NCBI RefSeq assembly: GCF_900005615.1
Contig: NZ_LN832559.1
Location: 1,828,837 to 1,892,836, forward strand
Direction: 5' to 3'
Length of the DNA stretch: 64,000 nt
Source of the DNA: Paracoccus aminovorans
GTDB taxonomy: Bacteria > Pseudomonadota > Alphaproteobacteria > Rhodobacterales > Rhodobacteraceae
Position 1 is the first letter of the stretch. Every line of letters starts with the position of its first letter. The notes under the pieces were generated by a model. The model was given only the letters and a program-made list of their open reading frames with translations, was not told where the DNA came from and did not search any database. The position numbers were made by a program, and so were the translations under genes. Positions 1-7,861 of this stretch are shown in pieces.

Positions 1-392
1 GCCGGGAACACCCGCCGCAGGTCCTGCGCCACCGGATGCCCGGTCGAGATCGAGCGGCCGAAATCGCCGCGCAGCACCTCGGCCATGTAGAGCAGGAACT
101 GCTGCCACAGCGGCTTGTCCAGGCCCATGGCGATGCGCGCCGCCTCGTATTGCGCCTGGGTCGCGCGTTCGCCCACCACCTTCAGCACCGGGTCGATGGG
201 CATGACCCGGCCGATGACGAAGGTCACCAGCAACAGCCCCAGCAAGGTCAGCAGCAGCGACAGGACCAGCCCGGCCACGGCGCGCGCCCGCCGGCGCAGA
301 CGCGCGCCCCGATGCGACGGCGACGGCGGCGCACCGCCTGCCGGGGACAGGCCGCCCTGCCCCGCGCCCGCCGCGGTGTCGGGATGGACCAC
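1..392 (-). CDS. ABC transporter permease, DppB/OppB type (N-terminal part)
   Basis: This is the N-terminal 130 codons of an inner-membrane permease of a peptide/nickel-type ABC importer; the gene runs off the left edge. The frame starts at a GTG three bases after the stop of the upstream binding-protein gene. A Pro/Gly-rich, Arg-ending cytoplasmic head of about 38 residues precedes one clear membrane segment (about 39-60, LVLSLLLTLLGLLLVTFVIG). The stretch RVMPIDPVLKVVG follows, which is typical of the DppB/OppB N-terminal domain. The unusually long hydrophilic head could mean that the true start lies further in. The family is clear, but the substrate cannot be told from this part. Confidence 0.8.
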   Translation of the reverse strand, partial: MVHPDTAAGAGQGGLSPAGGAPPSPSHRGARLRRRARAVAGLVLSLLLTLLGLLLVTFVIGRVMPIDPVLKVVGERATQAQYEAARIAMGLDKPLWQQFLLYMAEVLRGDFGRSISTGHPVAQDLRRVFP

Positions 393-395
393 CCG

Positions 396-1997
396 CTATT
401 CCTTCGTCACCTGCCGATACATGGCCGAACTGACCGAGCCGCCCGAGGTCCAGTGCTGGACGTTACGCTGCGACGCCACCTGCTCGATCTTCTGAAACAT
501 CGGGATGATCGGGGCGATCTCGCGATAGTCCTTCTGGATATCCAGATACATCTGCACCCGCTTGTCGGTGTCGCCTTCCAGGGTCGCCGCGACCGTGGCC
601 TTGTTCATCTCGTCCGGCACCGCCCAGGCGTTGCGCCAGGCCAGCTGCGACAGGCCGGCATCGTCGGCATTGTTCGGGTTGTAGGCGAAGGTCGAGGCAT
701 TGGTGTTCGGGTCGGCATAATCCGGGCCCCATTCGCCGATGAAGATCGGCACCTGGCGCGCGCGATAGGCGTCCAGCACCTGCGCCCCGGTCATCTGCTG
801 GATCTCCAGCGTCAGCCCGGCCTGGGCCATGGCCGCCTGCAGGGTCTGGGCGGTGTCGGTGTATTCGCGGATGTCGCGGATCACGGTCCTGACCTTGCCC
901 GAGGTGATGCCGGCATCGGTCAGGATCTGCTTCGCCTTCTCGACGTCGTAGCTCCAGGGATTCTCGTCCGAGCCGCCCAGATAGCCCTCGGGCAGGAAGT
1001 TCTGGTGCACCTTCCACTGGCCCTTCAGGAAGCTCGCCTCGATGCCCTTGTAATCGACCAGATATTTCATCGCCTCGATCACCTCGGGGCGCTGCAGCAG
1101 CGGGTCCTTCTGGTTCAGCCCCATGTAGAGGATGCGGCCGCGCAGCTCGTCCGTGACCTTCAGCTTGTCGTTGCCGGCGATGCCGTCCACGTCGGTCGGC
1201 GTCAGGTTGCGGGCGACGTCGATGTCGCCCTGTTCCAGCAGCAGCCGCTGGGCGCTGCTTTCCTGGACATGGCGCACGATCACCCGCTTCATCGCCGGCG
1301 CGCCCTGCCAGTAATCGGCATTGGCGGCCAACTGCACCGCCTCGTTCGGCCGCCAGGCGGCCAGGCTGTAGGCACCCGAGCCTGCGTCGTTGGTGGACAG
1401 CCAGGCATTGCCGAAATCCTCGCCCTCGGCATGGCTCATGGCGGTTTCCTTGTCCACGACCGAGCCGACCTCGGCCGCCAGGCAGTTCAGCACATAGGAT
1501 TGCGCATAGGGCTGGTCCAGCTTCAGGATCAGCCTGTTGTCCTCGAAGGTGATCTGCTGGTCCACGTTCTCGGGGGTGAAGCCGAACTGGTTCAGGATGA
1601 AGGCCGGCGATTTGTTCAGCTTGACCACGCGCTGCAGCGACCAGGCGGCGTCCTCGGCCCGGACCGGGTTGCCGGAATGGAACGTCACCCCGTCGCGCAT
1701 GGTCAGGGTGATGGTCTTGCCGTCCTCGCTGACCTCCCAGGATTCGGCCAGCGCGGGCTTGATGCCGGCGGCAAGGTCCAGCGGGTCGAAATCGACCAGC
1801 CGGTCGTAGATGTTCTTGATCACGTCCTGGCCCGAGAACTCGAAGCTCTGCCCGGGGTCCAGGCTGATGATGTCGTCGATCTGATGGGCGATGACCAGCG
1901 TGTCGGCCGGCGTCTCGGCCCAGGCGCCGGGGATGGCGCCGGCCAGCGAAAGGGCCGAAGCCAGAAGCAGCGCGCGAAGCGGCAAACGGTTCTGCAT
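396..1997 (-). CDS. ABC transporter substrate-binding protein, peptide/nickel family (SBP_bac_5)
   Basis: A periplasmic solute-binding protein of 533 residues, the usual family length, that delivers peptides or related compounds to the permease encoded just behind it. A signal peptide covers residues 1-27, with a hydrophobic core ALLLASALSLAGAI and a probable cut after AWA. The mature protein has the family hallmarks DTLVIAHQIDDIISLDPG, PALAESWEVSEDGKTITLTMRDGVTFHSGNPV and RAEDAAWSLQRV. An upstream ATG lies at 2006, but AGGG stands at a proper distance only from the ATG at 1997, so the latter was chosen. The gene is first in its operon, three bases ahead of the permease. The ligand is not recognisable. 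Confidence 0.9.
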   Translation of the reverse strand: MQNRLPLRALLLASALSLAGAIPGAWAETPADTLVIAHQIDDIISLDPGQSFEFSGQDVIKNIYDRLVDFDPLDLAAGIKPALAESWEVSEDGKTITLTMRDGVTFHSGNPVRAEDAAWSLQRVVKLNKSPAFILNQFGFTPENVDQQITFEDNRLILKLDQPYAQSYVLNCLAAEVGSVVDKETAMSHAEGEDFGNAWLSTNDAGSGAYSLAAWRPNEAVQLAANADYWQGAPAMKRVIVRHVQESSAQRLLLEQGDIDVARNLTPTDVDGIAGNDKLKVTDELRGRILYMGLNQKDPLLQRPEVIEAMKYLVDYKGIEASFLKGQWKVHQNFLPEGYLGGSDENPWSYDVEKAKQILTDAGITSGKVRTVIRDIREYTDTAQTLQAAMAQAGLTLEIQQMTGAQVLDAYRARQVPIFIGEWGPDYADPNTNASTFAYNPNNADDAGLSQLAWRNAWAVPDEMNKATVAATLEGDTDKRVQMYLDIQKDYREIAPIIPMFQKIEQVASQRNVQHWTSGGSVSSAMYRQVTKE

Positions 1998-2155
1998 GAG
2001 GATCATCCCTGTTGTCGCCCCCCGTCGTCCGCGGGGCTGGAATGGTAGCAGCTTGGCCCGAAGCGACCCATGCCGCAAGCCTTTCCTCTGGCCTTTCCTC
2101 CGGGCATGGCGACCATGGCGCGGCCGGCACATGCGGCGAATCTGGGCGTGCAGGG

Positions 2156-2184
2156 TTGCGCCCGGCGTGGCCCCGCGCCTATTT
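2156..2184 (+). promoter_or_regulatory. Candidate promoter of the YgiC-like gene
   Basis: TTGCGC at 2156-2161 and CTATTT at 2179-2184 are separated by 17 bases and lie 20 bases before the ATG at 2204. The arrangement matches the CTTGNC-17-CTANNN pattern seen before many other genes here. It is assigned by pattern only. Confidence 0.4.
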
Positions 2185-2203
2185 CGGGTGCCAAGGAGAG
2201 ACC

Positions 2204-3427
2204 ATGGACAAACGCACCCTTCCCGAACGCCCCGGCTGGCGCGACGAGGCCACCAGGCTCGGCTTCACCTTCGCCGACATGGGCGGCGAGCCCTATTGGG
2301 ACGAAACCAGCGCCTATCGCTTCACCCTGCGCGAGATCGAGGAGGACATCGAGGCCCCCGCGACCGAGCTGCATGCCATGTGCCGCGAGGCGGTGGCCCT
2401 GGCGGCGCGGGACGAGGCATGGCTGACGCGGCTGGGCATTCCCGAACGGCACTGGGACCTGGTTGCCGGCAGCTGGGCCAATGGCGAGCCCGAGCTCTAC
2501 GGCCGCATGGACCTGGCCTATGACGGCACCGGCCCGGCGAAGCTCCTGGAATACAACGCCGACACCCCGACCGCGCTCTACGAATCCGCCAGCTTCCAAT
2601 GGCTCTGGTTCGAACAGCAGCGGGCGGCGGGCGTGCTGGACGAGGATTGCGACCAGTTCAACAGCATCCACGAGGCGATCGTGGCGCGCTGGACCCAGAT
2701 CTGCGCCGATGGCGAGGACGTGCATTTCGCCGCCGACCCCGAGAACCCCGAGGATTACGCCACCGTCGAAACCCTGGCCTGGGCCGCGCGCGAGGCGGGC
2801 CTGGGCGCGCATTTCACCGCGCTGGCCCAGATCGGCCTGACCGAGGAAGGCCAGTTCGCCGACGAACAGTCCCGCGTCATCGGCACGCTCTTCAAGCTCT
2901 ACCCCTGGGAAGACATGCTGCGCGACGAGTTCGCGACGCATCTGCAAAGCGCCGGCGCCCGGTTCATCGAGCCGCCGTGGAAGGCGATCCTGTCGAACAA
3001 GGGCATCCTGCCGCTTCTGTGGCAGATGTTCCCCGGTCACCCGAACCTGTTGCCGGCCTTCTTTCTCGACGACGTGGCGGATGCGCTGAAAGGCGGCGCC
3101 CCCGCCCCGGCCGTCGCCGATGCCTTCACCGCCGCCCGGGACGAACTGGCGCGCGGCCATGTCCTTAAGCCGATCTTCTCGCGCGAAGGCGCCGGGGTCA
3201 CGATCCACGAATCCGGCCGCGAGGTGGCGCGGACCGAGGACGACAGCTATTCGCACCACCCGATGATCGTCCAGGGCCTGGCGCCGCTGCCCGAGTTCGG
3301 CGGCTTCCACCCGGTGCTCGGCGCCTGGATCGTGGGCGAGATGTGCTGCGGCCTCGGCCTGCGCGAGGACCGCTCGCGCATCACCCACAACCTGTCCCGC
3401 TTCAAGCCGCATTTCATCGAGGGCTGA
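2204..3427 (+). CDS. Glutathionylspermidine synthase-family ATP-grasp ligase (YgiC/YjfC-like)
   Basis: A 407-residue cytoplasmic ATP-grasp protein that resembles E. coli YgiC along its whole length. The family is related to the synthetase domain of glutathionylspermidine synthase, but YgiC-type members lack the amidase half and their substrate is not established. Visible signatures include ERPGWRDEATRLGF at the start, LLEYNADTPTALYESASFQW near residues 114-133, DQFNSIHEA, FKLYPWEDMLRDEF, SNKGILPLLWQMFPGHPNLLPA and KPIFSREGAG near 321-330, which are ATP and metal-loop regions. AAGGAGAG stands three bases before the ATG. A YgiB-like lipoprotein gene follows after three bases, the same partnership as ygiB-ygiC in enterobacteria but in reversed order. 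Confidence 0.92.
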   Translation: MDKRTLPERPGWRDEATRLGFTFADMGGEPYWDETSAYRFTLREIEEDIEAPATELHAMCREAVALAARDEAWLTRLGIPERHWDLVAGSWANGEPELYGRMDLAYDGTGPAKLLEYNADTPTALYESASFQWLWFEQQRAAGVLDEDCDQFNSIHEAIVARWTQICADGEDVHFAADPENPEDYATVETLAWAAREAGLGAHFTALAQIGLTEEGQFADEQSRVIGTLFKLYPWEDMLRDEFATHLQSAGARFIEPPWKAILSNKGILPLLWQMFPGHPNLLPAFFLDDVADALKGGAPAPAVADAFTAARDELARGHVLKPIFSREGAGVTIHESGREVARTEDDSYSHHPMIVQGLAPLPEFGGFHPVLGAWIVGEMCCGLGLREDRSRITHNLSRFKPHFIEG

Positions 3428-3430
3428 CCC

Positions 3431-4075
3431 ATGACCGCACCCGTTTCCCGCCGCAAGCGCTCGCGCCATGTCGCGCTGGTGCTGGCCGGCACCGCCACGC
3501 TGGCGCTTGCCGCCTGCAAGGACGACCGCGTCGACGCGCAAAGCTTCCCCGACCTGGAAAGCTGCATCGCGGCGGCCAAGGACAACAGCCTGTGGTTCAC
3601 CGAACAGGACTGCCGCACCAATTTCGCCGCCGCCCAGCAGGAATTCCTGGAAACCGCGCCGCGCTACGAATCGAAGGAACTCTGCGAACAGCAGCACGGC
3701 GCCGGCAATTGCGGCAGCGACCCGGCCGCCCAGCAACCCGCCGCGGGCGAGGCCCAGGCGCAGAACTCCGGCGGCGGCTTCTCCTTCATGCCGCTGCTGG
3801 TCGGCTACATGATGGGCTCGATGCTGTCGCGCGGCGGCGGGCTCTTCTCGCAACCGATGGTGCCGACGGCGGACGGCCGCTATTCGACGCCCAAGGGCGA
3901 CCAGGCATTCGCCACCAACAAGGGCGCGGGCAAGGTGCCCAGCTCGACCTTCCAGCGCGCGCCCTCGACCCTCGGCAAGCCGCCGATGAGCGCGGCCCAG
4001 GTCGGCCAGAGGGGCGGCTTCGGCGCCAGCGCCACCACCCGCAGTTCGGGCGGCAGCCGCAGCCTGGGCGGATAG
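3431..4075 (+). CDS. DUF1190 family lipoprotein (YgiB-like)
   Basis: A 214-residue envelope protein. The N-terminus has Arg/Lys residues (RRKRSR), a hydrophobic core and a lipobox LAAC ending at Cys 29, so it is probably a lipoprotein. Cysteines spaced through the mature part (ESCIAAAKD, QDCRTNFAAAQQEF, ELCEQQHGAGNCG) match the DUF1190/YgiB pattern. A Gly/Ala/Gln linker is followed by the hydrophobic stretch FSFMPLLVGYMMGSMLSRGG and a Ser/Gly-rich tail. The gene starts three bases after the YgiC-like gene and is surely co-transcribed. Function is unknown; the fixed pairing suggests that the two proteins act together. Confidence 0.85.
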   Translation: MTAPVSRRKRSRHVALVLAGTATLALAACKDDRVDAQSFPDLESCIAAAKDNSLWFTEQDCRTNFAAAQQEFLETAPRYESKELCEQQHGAGNCGSDPAAQQPAAGEAQAQNSGGGFSFMPLLVGYMMGSMLSRGGGLFSQPMVPTADGRYSTPKGDQAFATNKGAGKVPSSTFQRAPSTLGKPPMSAAQVGQRGGFGASATTRSSGGSRSLGG

Positions 4076-4080
4076 CGCAT

Positions 4081-4149
4081 CTTCTTTTGTGCGGAAATAT
4101 CCTCGGGGTGAATTGCGGCGCCAGCCGCAAGAGGGGCGGAAAGCCCCTC
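4081..4149 (+). repeat. Gene-end repeat copy 1 with two hairpins
   Basis: Directly behind the DUF1190 stop lies CTTCTTTTGTGCGGAAATAT, continuing into CCTCGGGG. This is the block that recurs at other gene ends. It is followed by two hairpins: TTGCGGC (4113-4119) with GCCGCAA (4124-4130), and GAGGGGC (4131-4137) with GCCCCTC (4143-4149). It probably terminates the ygiC-ygiB transcript, although no T-run follows. Confidence 0.55.
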
Positions 4150-4259
4150 CCCCGTCCGACGCCGAAGCCAACGCCGGCAGTTAACGCTAACATCCGCTCT
4201 TGAAACTCCGCGCGGAAAAGCGCACCCTGCCGCCGAATTCCGCAGGAACGAGGCCCGCC

Positions 4260-4898
4260 ATGACCCCCGAGATGCAGTCCCGGAACTCCCGCTCGCTTTG
4301 CGAACTCGCCCCGGTGATCCCGGTGCTGGTCGTCGGCGACGCCGCCCGCGCCGAGGGGCTCGCGACCGCGCTGGTCGCCGGCGGTCTGCCCGTGCTCGAG
4401 GTGACGCTGCGCACCCCCGCCGCGCTCGACGTGATCCGCGAAATGGCCAAGGTCCCGGGCGGCCATGTCGGCGCCGGCACCGTGCTGACCCCCGACGACG
4501 CCAAGCGCGCAAAGGATGCCGGCGCCGGCTTCGCCGTCTCGCCCGGCCTGACCGAGACGCTGGCCCGCGCCTGCGAAGACATCGGCCTGCCGCTCCTGCC
4601 CGGCGCCGTCACCGCCTCCGAAGTGATGCGGGCGATGGAACTGGGCTATTCCATGCTGAAATTCTTCCCGGCCGAGGCGGCGGGCGGCGCGAAATCGCTG
4701 AAATCCCTGGCCGGGCCATTGCCGCAGGTCAGCTTCTGCCCGACCGGCGGCGTGACGCCGCAGAACGCCCCGGACTATCTGGCGCTGCCGAACGTGGTCT
4801 GCGTCGGCGGCAGCTGGATCGCGCCCGACGCCGATGTCGCCGCCGGCGACTGGCAGGCCGTCGAGGCCCGCGCCCGAGAATCCGCCGCCCTGAAATGA
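4260..4898 (+). CDS. eda: 2-dehydro-3-deoxy-phosphogluconate aldolase (KDPG aldolase)
   Basis: A 212-residue class I aldolase that splits 2-keto-3-deoxy-6-phosphogluconate into pyruvate and glyceraldehyde 3-phosphate, the last step of the Entner-Doudoroff pathway. Key features are the strand IPVLVV, the catalytic Glu 47 in LEVTLRTPAAL, GAGTVL, the Schiff-base Lys 134 in MLKFFPAEAAGG and the phosphate-binding PTGGV at 161-165. The length is normal. The ATG at 4260 is preceded by AGGAACGAGG. No edd or other pathway gene is adjacent; an MFS gene follows after seven bases, so the two may be co-transcribed. Confidence 0.95.
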   Translation: MTPEMQSRNSRSLCELAPVIPVLVVGDAARAEGLATALVAGGLPVLEVTLRTPAALDVIREMAKVPGGHVGAGTVLTPDDAKRAKDAGAGFAVSPGLTETLARACEDIGLPLLPGAVTASEVMRAMELGYSMLKFFPAEAAGGAKSLKSLAGPLPQVSFCPTGGVTPQNAPDYLALPNVVCVGGSWIAPDADVAAGDWQAVEARARESAALK

Positions 4899-4905
4899 GC
4901 CCGCG

Positions 4906-6135
4906 ATGACCGTCGCCGAGATCGCCGCCCCCGACCCGATGCGCCGTGCCTGGCGCAACGTGATCGTGCTGCTGCTGGCCCAGGCGCTGCTGGGGGCGCA
5001 GATGTCGATGATCTTCATCGTCGGCGGGCTGGCGGGCCAGATGCTCAGCCCCAATCCCTGCATCGCCACCCTGCCGCTGTCGATGATGATCCTGGGCTCG
5101 GCGCTGTCGGCGCGGCCGCTGTCGGCGTTCATGCGCCGGCATGGCCGGCGGGCCGGATTCCTGCTTTCCTGCGGCTCGGCCGCCCTGGGGGCGGGCATCG
5201 CCGCCTATGCGCTGTCGGCCGGCAATTTCTGGCTCTTCACCGCCAGCGCGCTGCTGACCGGGGTCTATATGGCGGCGCAGGGTTTCTTCCGCTTCGCCGC
5301 CACCGATTGCGCCCCGCCGGAATTCCAGGCCCGCGCCATCTCCTGGGTCTTGGCCGGGGGGCTCGCCGCCGCCTTCACCGGGCCGGCGCTGGTGCGTCTG
5401 ACCGCCGACCTGACCGCCATCCCCTTCCTCGCCACCTATGCGGCGATCATCGGCCTGAACCTGCTCGGCCCGGTGCTCTTCGCCTTCCTCGACATTCCCC
5501 GGCCGCCGGCGCCCGTCGCCGGCCAGACCGAGGGCCGCCCGCTGGGCGCGCTCTTGCGGGTGCCGCAGATCGCGGTGGCGATGATCTGCGGCATAGTCTC
5601 CTATGCGCTGATGAACCTGGTGATGACCTCGGCACCGCTGGCGGTGGTCGGCTGCGGCTTCGCCACCGCAGATGCGGCGAATATCGTCTCGGGCCATGTG
5701 CTGGCCATGTTCGCGCCCTCCTTCTTCACCGGCCACCTGATCGCGCGCTTCGGCGCCACCCGCATCGTCATGCTGGGTCTCGCCATTCTCGCCGGCGCCG
5801 GCGCGGTGGCGCTGTCGGGGGTGGAGCTGCCGCATTTCTTCCTGGCGATGATCCTGCTCGGCCTCGGCTGGAACTTCGGCTATATCGGCGCCACCGCCAT
5901 GCTGACCCGCGCCTATCGCCCCGAGGAGCGCGAGCGGGTGCAGGGGCTGAACGACGCCGTGGTCTTTGCCGGCGTATTCCTGGCCTCGCTGTCCTCGGGC
6001 GGATTGATGAACTGCATGGGCGGCTCGCCGCAGGCAGGCTGGAGCGCGGTCAACCTGGCCATGCTGCCCTTCCTGGTGCTGGCCGGCGGCGCGCTGCTGT
6101 GGCTGATGTTGCGACCGAAGGAACTGGCGCGGTAA
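4906..6135 (+). CDS. MFS transporter
   Basis: A 409-residue inner-membrane protein with about twelve hydrophobic segments arranged in two halves of six, as in major facilitator superfamily carriers. The loop between segments 2 and 3 carries SAFMRRHGRRAGFL, the usual basic MFS signature region, and the middle loop (about residues 198-215) is hydrophilic. It starts seven bases after eda and may share its mRNA. No specific substrate family is recognisable; the neighbour suggests a sugar acid only by proximity. A hairpin repeat follows the stop. Confidence 0.85.
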   Translation: MTVAEIAAPDPMRRAWRNVIVLLLAQALLGAQMSMIFIVGGLAGQMLSPNPCIATLPLSMMILGSALSARPLSAFMRRHGRRAGFLLSCGSAALGAGIAAYALSAGNFWLFTASALLTGVYMAAQGFFRFAATDCAPPEFQARAISWVLAGGLAAAFTGPALVRLTADLTAIPFLATYAAIIGLNLLGPVLFAFLDIPRPPAPVAGQTEGRPLGALLRVPQIAVAMICGIVSYALMNLVMTSAPLAVVGCGFATADAANIVSGHVLAMFAPSFFTGHLIARFGATRIVMLGLAILAGAGAVALSGVELPHFFLAMILLGLGWNFGYIGATAMLTRAYRPEERERVQGLNDAVVFAGVFLASLSSGGLMNCMGGSPQAGWSAVNLAMLPFLVLAGGALLWLMLRPKELAR

Positions 6136-6147
6136 GGGGAGCTCTGC

Positions 6148-6220
6148 CCCCCGCGCCTGCCGCACCCCTCGATGGGGTGCGGCAGGCGCTCCCCCCGGGA
6201 TATTTGGACACAAAAGAAGG
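6148..6220. repeat. Gene-end repeat copy 2: TCGAT-loop hairpin plus ATATTTG block
   Basis: A perfect 16-bp stem, GCGCCTGCCGCACCCC at 6153-6168 and its complement at 6174-6189, encloses the loop TCGAT. It is followed by a C-run and then GGGATATTTGGACACAAAAG, which ends against the xseA stop. The element sits between two convergent genes, where it can end both transcripts. A second element with the same loop and differing but still paired stems lies at 57119-57188. Confidence 0.75.
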
Positions 6221-7768
6221 CTAGAACAGGGATTTCTGGCCCTTGGCTTCGCGGGTCTTGCGCGGAGGTCTGGCCGGGGGCGTCTCGGGGCGCGCGGGGA
6301 TGCGGCCATCGTGGAATTCGATCTCGAAGCGCGGGGCCTGGGCGGCCTCGGCGGCGGCTGTGATCAGGCCCGAAGGGCCGTGCACCACGGCAAAGCCGCG
6401 CTTCAGCGTCTCGGTATAGCCCAGGGTTTGGCGCAGGCGGTCGAGCCGGTCCAGCCCGTCGCGGCGCGGCGGCAGGATGCGCGCGCCAGCCGCCGTCAGC
6501 CGGGTGTCGAGCCGGTCGAGCTGGTCGCGGTCGCTGGTCGAGCGGGCGCGCATCCGGGCGCCTGCGCGTTCCAGCCGCGGGGCGAGATCGGCGAGGCGCT
6601 CGGCCTTGCGCCGGGCCAGCCGCGCCAGGCCCAGCGGCAACCGCCGCTCTTGTCCCTGCAGCGCCTCGCGCCGGTTGCGCAGATGGGCTCGCAGCGCCGC
6701 CAGCGACAGCGGCAGCGCGCCCAGCCGGTCACGGCACCTGCGGGTGAAGGCCCGCAGCGCCGGTTCGAGCCGCTCGGCGAAGAGGTCAAAGCGCTGCCGG
6801 GCCGGATCGGTCAGCGCCTGCGGCCGGCCGAGCGCACGGCCGAGGTCCGCGAGCCGCTGCTGGCGGCGCTGGCGGGCCTGTTGGCTGGCGCGGATCATGC
6901 GCGTGCCGCATTCGCCCAGCCGCGCGGCCAATTCGGCGCGCACCGGCACCGCCATTTCGGCGGCTGCCGTGGGTGTCGGCGCCCGGCGGTCCGAGGCGAA
7001 GTCGATCAGCGTGGTGTCGGTTTCATGCCCCACGGCCGAGATCAGCGGGATGGCGCTTTCGGCGGCGGCGCGCACCACCGATTCCTCGTTGAAGCCCCAC
7101 AGATCCTCGAGGCTGCCGCCGCCGCGGGCGACGATGATCAGGTCGGGGCGCGGGATGGCGCCGGTCTCGGGCAGGGCGTTGAAGCCGCGAATGGCGGCCG
7201 TCACCTGCGGCGCGCAGTCCTGACCCTGCACCGCCACCGGCCAGATCAGCACCCGGGTCGGGAAGCGGTCGCGCAGCCGGTGCAGGATGTCGCGGATCAC
7301 CGCGCCCGAGGGCGAGGTGACGACGCCGATCACCCGCGGCAGGAAGGGCAGCGGGCGCTTGCGCGATTCGTCGAAGAGCCCCTCGGCCGCCAGTGCCTTG
7401 CGGCGCTTTTCCAGCATCATCATCAGCGCACCGGCGCCCGCGGGCTCGATCTCGTCGACGATCAGCTGATATTTCGACTGGCCGGGAAAGGTGGTCAGCC
7501 GGCCGGTGGCGATGACTTCGATGCCTTCCTCGGGGCGGGTGGACAGGCGCGCGGCCTGCCCCTTCCAGGTGACGGCGGCAATGCAGGCGCGCTCGTCCTT
7601 CAGATCGAAATAGAGGTGACCCGAGGACGGGCGCGAAACGCGGCCGATCTCGCCGCGCACGCGGACGCGACCGAACTGGTCCTCGAGCGTACGCTTGATC
7701 GCCCCCGAAATCTCGGAAACGGTGAACTCGTGGGCATTGCTGGCGGCGGCGTCGTCGATCAGGTCCAT
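6221..7768 (-). CDS. xseA: Exodeoxyribonuclease VII large subunit
   Basis: The 515-residue catalytic subunit of exonuclease VII, which degrades single-stranded DNA in both directions together with the small subunit XseB (not in this window). It has an N-terminal OB-fold (about 15-110; FTVSEISGAIKRTLED, VRVRGEIGRVSRPSSGHLYF) followed by the exonuclease domain with LPFLPRVIGVVTSPSGAVIRD, VARGGGSLEDLWGFNEE and ISAVGHETDTTLIDFASDRR. The last 200 residues are Arg/Leu-rich and helical, as expected for the coiled arm. It diverges from purD across 93 bases that hold a 17-bp palindrome. The length is somewhat above the usual 400-450 because of the long helical tail. Confidence 0.95.
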   Translation of the reverse strand: MDLIDDAAASNAHEFTVSEISGAIKRTLEDQFGRVRVRGEIGRVSRPSSGHLYFDLKDERACIAAVTWKGQAARLSTRPEEGIEVIATGRLTTFPGQSKYQLIVDEIEPAGAGALMMMLEKRRKALAAEGLFDESRKRPLPFLPRVIGVVTSPSGAVIRDILHRLRDRFPTRVLIWPVAVQGQDCAPQVTAAIRGFNALPETGAIPRPDLIIVARGGGSLEDLWGFNEESVVRAAAESAIPLISAVGHETDTTLIDFASDRRAPTPTAAAEMAVPVRAELAARLGECGTRMIRASQQARQRRQQRLADLGRALGRPQALTDPARQRFDLFAERLEPALRAFTRRCRDRLGALPLSLAALRAHLRNRREALQGQERRLPLGLARLARRKAERLADLAPRLERAGARMRARSTSDRDQLDRLDTRLTAAGARILPPRRDGLDRLDRLRQTLGYTETLKRGFAVVHGPSGLITAAAEAAQAPRFEIEFHDGRIPARPETPPARPPRKTREAKGQKSLF

Positions 7769-7797
7769 GGCTCTGGTTCTGGCGCGGGCGGGCCGCG

Positions 7798-7835
7798 GGA
7801 TCAAGGCTTGATCCGGGGGGCCGCGCTTCCTAGAA
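7798..7835 (+). promoter_or_regulatory. Candidate purD promoter overlapping a 17-bp palindrome
   Basis: CTTGAT (7807-7812) and CTAGAA (7830-7835) are 17 bases apart and precede purD. The -35 hexamer lies in the right arm of the palindrome GGATCAAG-G-CTTGATCC (7798-7814), so a dimeric repressor could block it. The region also serves the divergent xseA gene. It is assigned by pattern only. Confidence 0.45.
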
Positions 7836-7861
7836 GGCGGCAGGCAGCGGAAGGGGCGCGC

